From: Malurus cyaneus samueli
Taxonomy: Eukaryota; Chordata; Aves; Passeriformes; Maluridae
Assembly (NCBI GenBank): GCA_009741485.1
Contig: CM019218.1
Span: 35,340,387-35,404,386 of the forward strand
Length of the DNA stretch: 64,000 nucleotides
Reading direction: 5' to 3'
Shown here: positions 60,620-64,000 of the stretch, piece after piece
Position numbering within the stretch: the stretch's first letter is position 1
Layout of the letters: every line of letters starts with the position of its first letter
Made by a program: the position numbers and the translations under genes
Notes under the pieces: model-generated
Seen by the model: the letters and a program-made list of their open reading frames with translations, nothing else
What the model was told of the DNA's origin: nothing
Databases searched by the model: none

Positions 60620-63600
60620 GAGTTTGTCAAAACATGCAAGGCGTCTTCATCAAAGCAACAAAATTATTTTCTTTCCCCTTACTCTAAGAATTGAAAATTC
60701 ACATGACAACAGCCAGAAACGTGCCCAGTTTTGCTTAGACAATGGAATTGACTTTAAAAAACTGAACATGTGGCAAAACTGATAATATCTTTTGTATCAG
60801 TATTTTTCAGAGGTGTCTCTTGAAATAATAAATGGCTGCCTGAGGCAGGCTCTAATGTGAGTCTTTTGCTGTAGTCTGGCGTTGTGTCTGCCCTGTGAAC
60901 CCCCATGTGCACAATGTAGCATGTTGCACTCCATGCAGACTGTGTGCAGCAAACGTGTTACCTTCAAGGGATGTGTTGAATTCTGTTTACCAAGAATTTT
61001 CATTTCTGTTTGCTGCCCTCCTCAAATGTACTTGGTATACATCAGAAGGGCAGAGATAAGAGTTTACAGAAGATTAAGCAGGCACAAACACATTAAGAGA
61101 GACAGTAAGGGATTCAAATTGTTAAACAGAAATATTAAAGTCCACTCCATAAGTCTTCAGGGCTTTTCAATACCCAAGCTTAATAAAATTAACCAACTGC
61201 TGCAGCTTAGCTCCAGTTCTTACCATGGCTATCAGAAACAATCAATAGGAAATCTAGCTTTGTATGGAATGGCTTGGAGGTACGAATTGTAGGTTCCACT
61301 TTGAAGTGAAGAACAACTGCACAGGAATATTGTGAGCCATGCAGTTTCAACAAGGTAACTTATCTCAGTGCTCCTGATTGCACTCCTGTACTTCAACCCT
61401 TTTTAAAACACAGTCCCCTTTGAAAGGCAGAGTAAATAATTTGAACTATTACTCCAGTTTCATGTATGAAAGCAGATGGTCCTTGGAGGAAATACAGACC
61501 TTGAAAGGTGAGCTGAACACTTGTTAGTCCGAGGATTAAATTAGCTGGCCAAAAAACAATTATCAGCCTACAAACCTCCTTTTGAAACCTGAAGGGGTAC
61601 ATGTATTTTTTGCTGGTACATTTGAGCCATATACTTATTCAAGTGGTGACAAATACTCACTTAACCTGTTTACATGTTATTGCATACTAACTGAATTTTG
61701 TGTATGTAGCATGCAATGTCTCATGCAATTTGAATGTCACTTAGTAGTCCCCTCTCTTGCACTACTTCACTTTGATTTTAGCATTTTCTGGGCTCTTAAG
61801 CATTTGTCATGTATTGATTCCCATGGAGTTCCCAATTTTTTATCCCCCACAGGGAGCCTATGCATGCTTGAAAAGGGGAATGTCTTGGTGCTGAGGTCTT
61901 TTTGTTTTGGTTGTATGCTAGATGCTGACTAGGTGTGATACCGTTTCAGATTTCTTGAAATTTTATGATTTTATGGCTTGTGTCAGGTAGAACCTGGAGG
62001 CACCAAGTTCACGTGTGGTGTTTGCTTTACATGCTTCTTATGAGAAGACAGTTTCTGGTCCACAGGACTTGTCTGTATTCTAAAATGAAACCCATCAAGT
62101 TAATGCAACAGGGAAGCAGAGGAGTAAAATTAAGATAATCATGACACAAACACCTTACTATATGGATTGTCTTGGTGCATCTTTTGCGGGTTCAAAATCC
62201 GTTTTTATATGGCTAAATTATTAATAGCGTTCAACCCTGTTAACAAAGAGGAGAGAGTCTCCAATGCCTTCTTCTATATGTGCAACAATTTGTGTCACAC
62301 TAATCAGTGTCTGGCACTCTGTGGCTTGTCTGTCTAGAGTAGAGAGCACAGCACAAGCTCTTCCGAGGTAAGATGAAGGAAACGTCATTGCTCCTGCAGT
62401 TTATTAGCTTTCATTTGAACCTAGCTTCATCCTGAAATGCAGGTCTGAGGAAGCAGCTCCTCTGAGGCCATTTGGGCTCTTCTGTGCTGAGCTGTGGTTG
62501 TGCCAGTGCATCTCTCTGGCCCCACAGCCTTTGTGGGGAGTGGCTAAACAACAGGAGAGTCTACATGAACAGCCCCCCTCTAGTGCAGAGCAGCCCCTGC
62601 ACTCACTGAAGACAGCTCTAAGGGAAGACATGGGCTGGCACATGCATGACCTTCTGGAAGGAGCCAGGTGTGTGGGGGTGCCATTTGGCCTGTGCTGGCA
62701 GCTAGACTGTCCCTGGACACCTGTGCCTTATCAGTGCACGTCAGCAGACTGATCAGACTCGCAGCTGGCAACCTTTAAGAAGTGATCTCTAAGGTTGTAT
62801 TTCCCTCACAGCCAGATCCTGAGCAATAGATCTGTCACCTGCGATACCTGTTGCAAAGCTGTGACAGCATGAGTTTTAATTTCAGGCATTTCAGTGCTCT
62901 GTGCAACATCTTCAGTCCTTTGTTTCCTGTAAGGAAAAATTTTCACAGTTTCGGTGCTGAATGACATTTTATGTTAATCAGGAGCATGAAATACATCTCA
63001 CCTGTACATATATAGAGAAGTTCTTCAGATAAATATTTGAGTCATTAAGGATGCATTACATGGAGCAGAAGCTCCACACACAGTTTCCACTTCTCTGGGT
63101 CCTTTACCAGCGGAAAGAATGATTCTAAAAATCTATTTAAAATTAACAAAAGGAATCATTAAGCAGAGTAAGATTTTTAAAAATGCACTTTCAAGCTGGG
63201 AAACCACCTCATTTAGTATAATGAGTGAGCAGATCCTTGGGCCCTGAAGAGTAGCAAATTGAAACAAAATGGCTCCAGCACTGACTTGCATAATGATGGA
63301 CTGCACACGTGTCCTGTCATGTAATGATCCCATCCTTCCCATGGGGCTTCAGAAAACAGCACTTATTGTGACAGTAGGCTCTGGCCAGGATGCTGTTTCC
63401 ATGAGGAAAAGGAAAATGGCTGGTAACAGTATGGATATGGATTAGAAGAAAAGGGCAAGAAAAGTTTGAGATTACAAGGATTGGAGAGGAGAACAGTAAT
63501 AATGCTCACACAAGTAGAGTGGGAGGTAGGAAAAGGGGAAGGGGTTAAGGTACACCACAGCCCTCGAGCTGGGCCAGTTGAAAGATGCTTCCAAGGAGTA

Positions 63601-63780
63601 CACAGTTAACTGGGTTAAGAAGGAATGAGCAGTTCCTGGTGGGAATTGGTAACTAATCTTCACATCATCACTTGCCAGTCCTAAAAGGTTCCTTCCATTT
63701 CCTTTTTCCAAAGCAGCTCAAAGATGTTTTGAGAGAGAAGGAGCCAGCCCACCAAACACAAGCTGATAGCAGCAGTGCAG
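60620..63780. other. Unique non-coding DNA, no gene seen
   Basis: A GC-richer patch at 62440-62780 includes a small hairpin (CCCCACA and TGTGGGG arms at 62520-62538). The 136-codon + frame at 60882-61292 shows no motif. Nothing else is supported. Confidence 0.7.
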
Positions 63781-63783
63781 CCA

Positions 63784-63890
63784 GCAGGTGCATGCACCTG
63801 CCCCACACTCCTCTGCCTTTCCAGTACAAAGGAATGTATCTGCAGGTACTGTACCTGCCTCATGCTCTTCTATCTTTCCTCCATAGCAAA
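63784..63890. repeat. Degenerate 58-bp tandem duplication with E-box palindromes
   Basis: The block starting GCAGGTGCATGCACCTGCCC (63784) recurs in diverged form 58 bases later as GCAGGTACTGTACCTGCCTC (63842). In each copy this is followed by a pyrimidine-rich CTCTTCT/CTTTCC stretch and then CAAAGG. Copy one contains a perfect 16-bp palindrome (63785-63800) made of CAGGTG and CACCTG. Copy two contains a 7-bp-arm inverted repeat (63842-63858). Confidence 0.75.
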
Positions 63891-63893
63891 GGT

Positions 63894-63924
63894 TTCCTTA
63901 AGTGTAAGTGGGCTTCCTTAAGTG
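63894..63924. repeat. TTCCTTAAGTG repeated with period 20
   Basis: The 11-base word occurs at 63894-63904 and again at 63914-63924, directly after the 58-bp duplication. The right end of the window therefore carries nested local duplications. Confidence 0.85.
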
Positions 63925-64000
63925 GAAGGGCAGTTTTATCCTTGGCCTCTCTACTGAGTAATGCATGCAGATGCCATCTTCTGGGAACTGGACTAGATCT

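Noticed and set aside
63970..64000. Terminal GGACTAGATCT resembling the CR1 3' end
   Set aside because: The preceding bases do not follow CR1 and the window stops here, so it cannot be judged.
1..64000. CRISPR arrays, operons, tRNA or rRNA genes, insertion sequences
   Set aside because: No regularly spaced repeats, no cloverleaf-like or rRNA-like sequence, and no prokaryotic gene packing were seen. The window is vertebrate nuclear DNA.

Overview
This is vertebrate nuclear DNA, most likely from a bird. The window is AT-rich and poor in CpG, and it has no operon-like packing and no convincing protein-coding gene. Its only sizeable recognisable repeats are two old, 5'-truncated CR1 LINEs plus faint MIR-like SINE relics. 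CR1 as the main interspersed repeat, low overall repeat density and no mammalian-type L1 or Alu-like elements together point to an avian genome. The species and the flanking gene cannot be read from the window.

Layout. 1-7.98 kb is unique non-coding DNA with two small tandem duplications (1094-1123 and 6628-6675). At 7.98-8.34 kb lies the most functional-looking segment: a short CpG-island-like patch (29 CpG counted in 300 bp) followed by a CCAAT motif and a TATAAAT box on the + strand. A trinucleotide microsatellite follows at 8.67-8.73 kb. 8.74-15.87 kb is unique DNA with a cluster of TTAATTA motifs near 11.4 kb. A plus-strand CR1 3' end occupies about 15.87-16.55 kb. 16.55-30.59 kb is unique DNA with AT-rich stretches. 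A MIR-like SINE relic sits at about 30.60-30.71 kb. A longer minus-strand CR1 of a different subfamily occupies about 32.31-33.41 kb and ends in a hairpin. 33.4-64 kb is again unique DNA with simple repeats, inverted repeats, several segments that read like conserved non-coding elements, and a degenerate 58-bp tandem duplication near the right end.

No cooperating gene set exists here. The best reading is intron or intergenic DNA containing one candidate promoter and several candidate regulatory elements. The longest open frame (184 codons) is about what chance gives in 64 kb of this composition. Coordinates of ancient repeats are approximate because they were matched from memory of the families, without an alignment.
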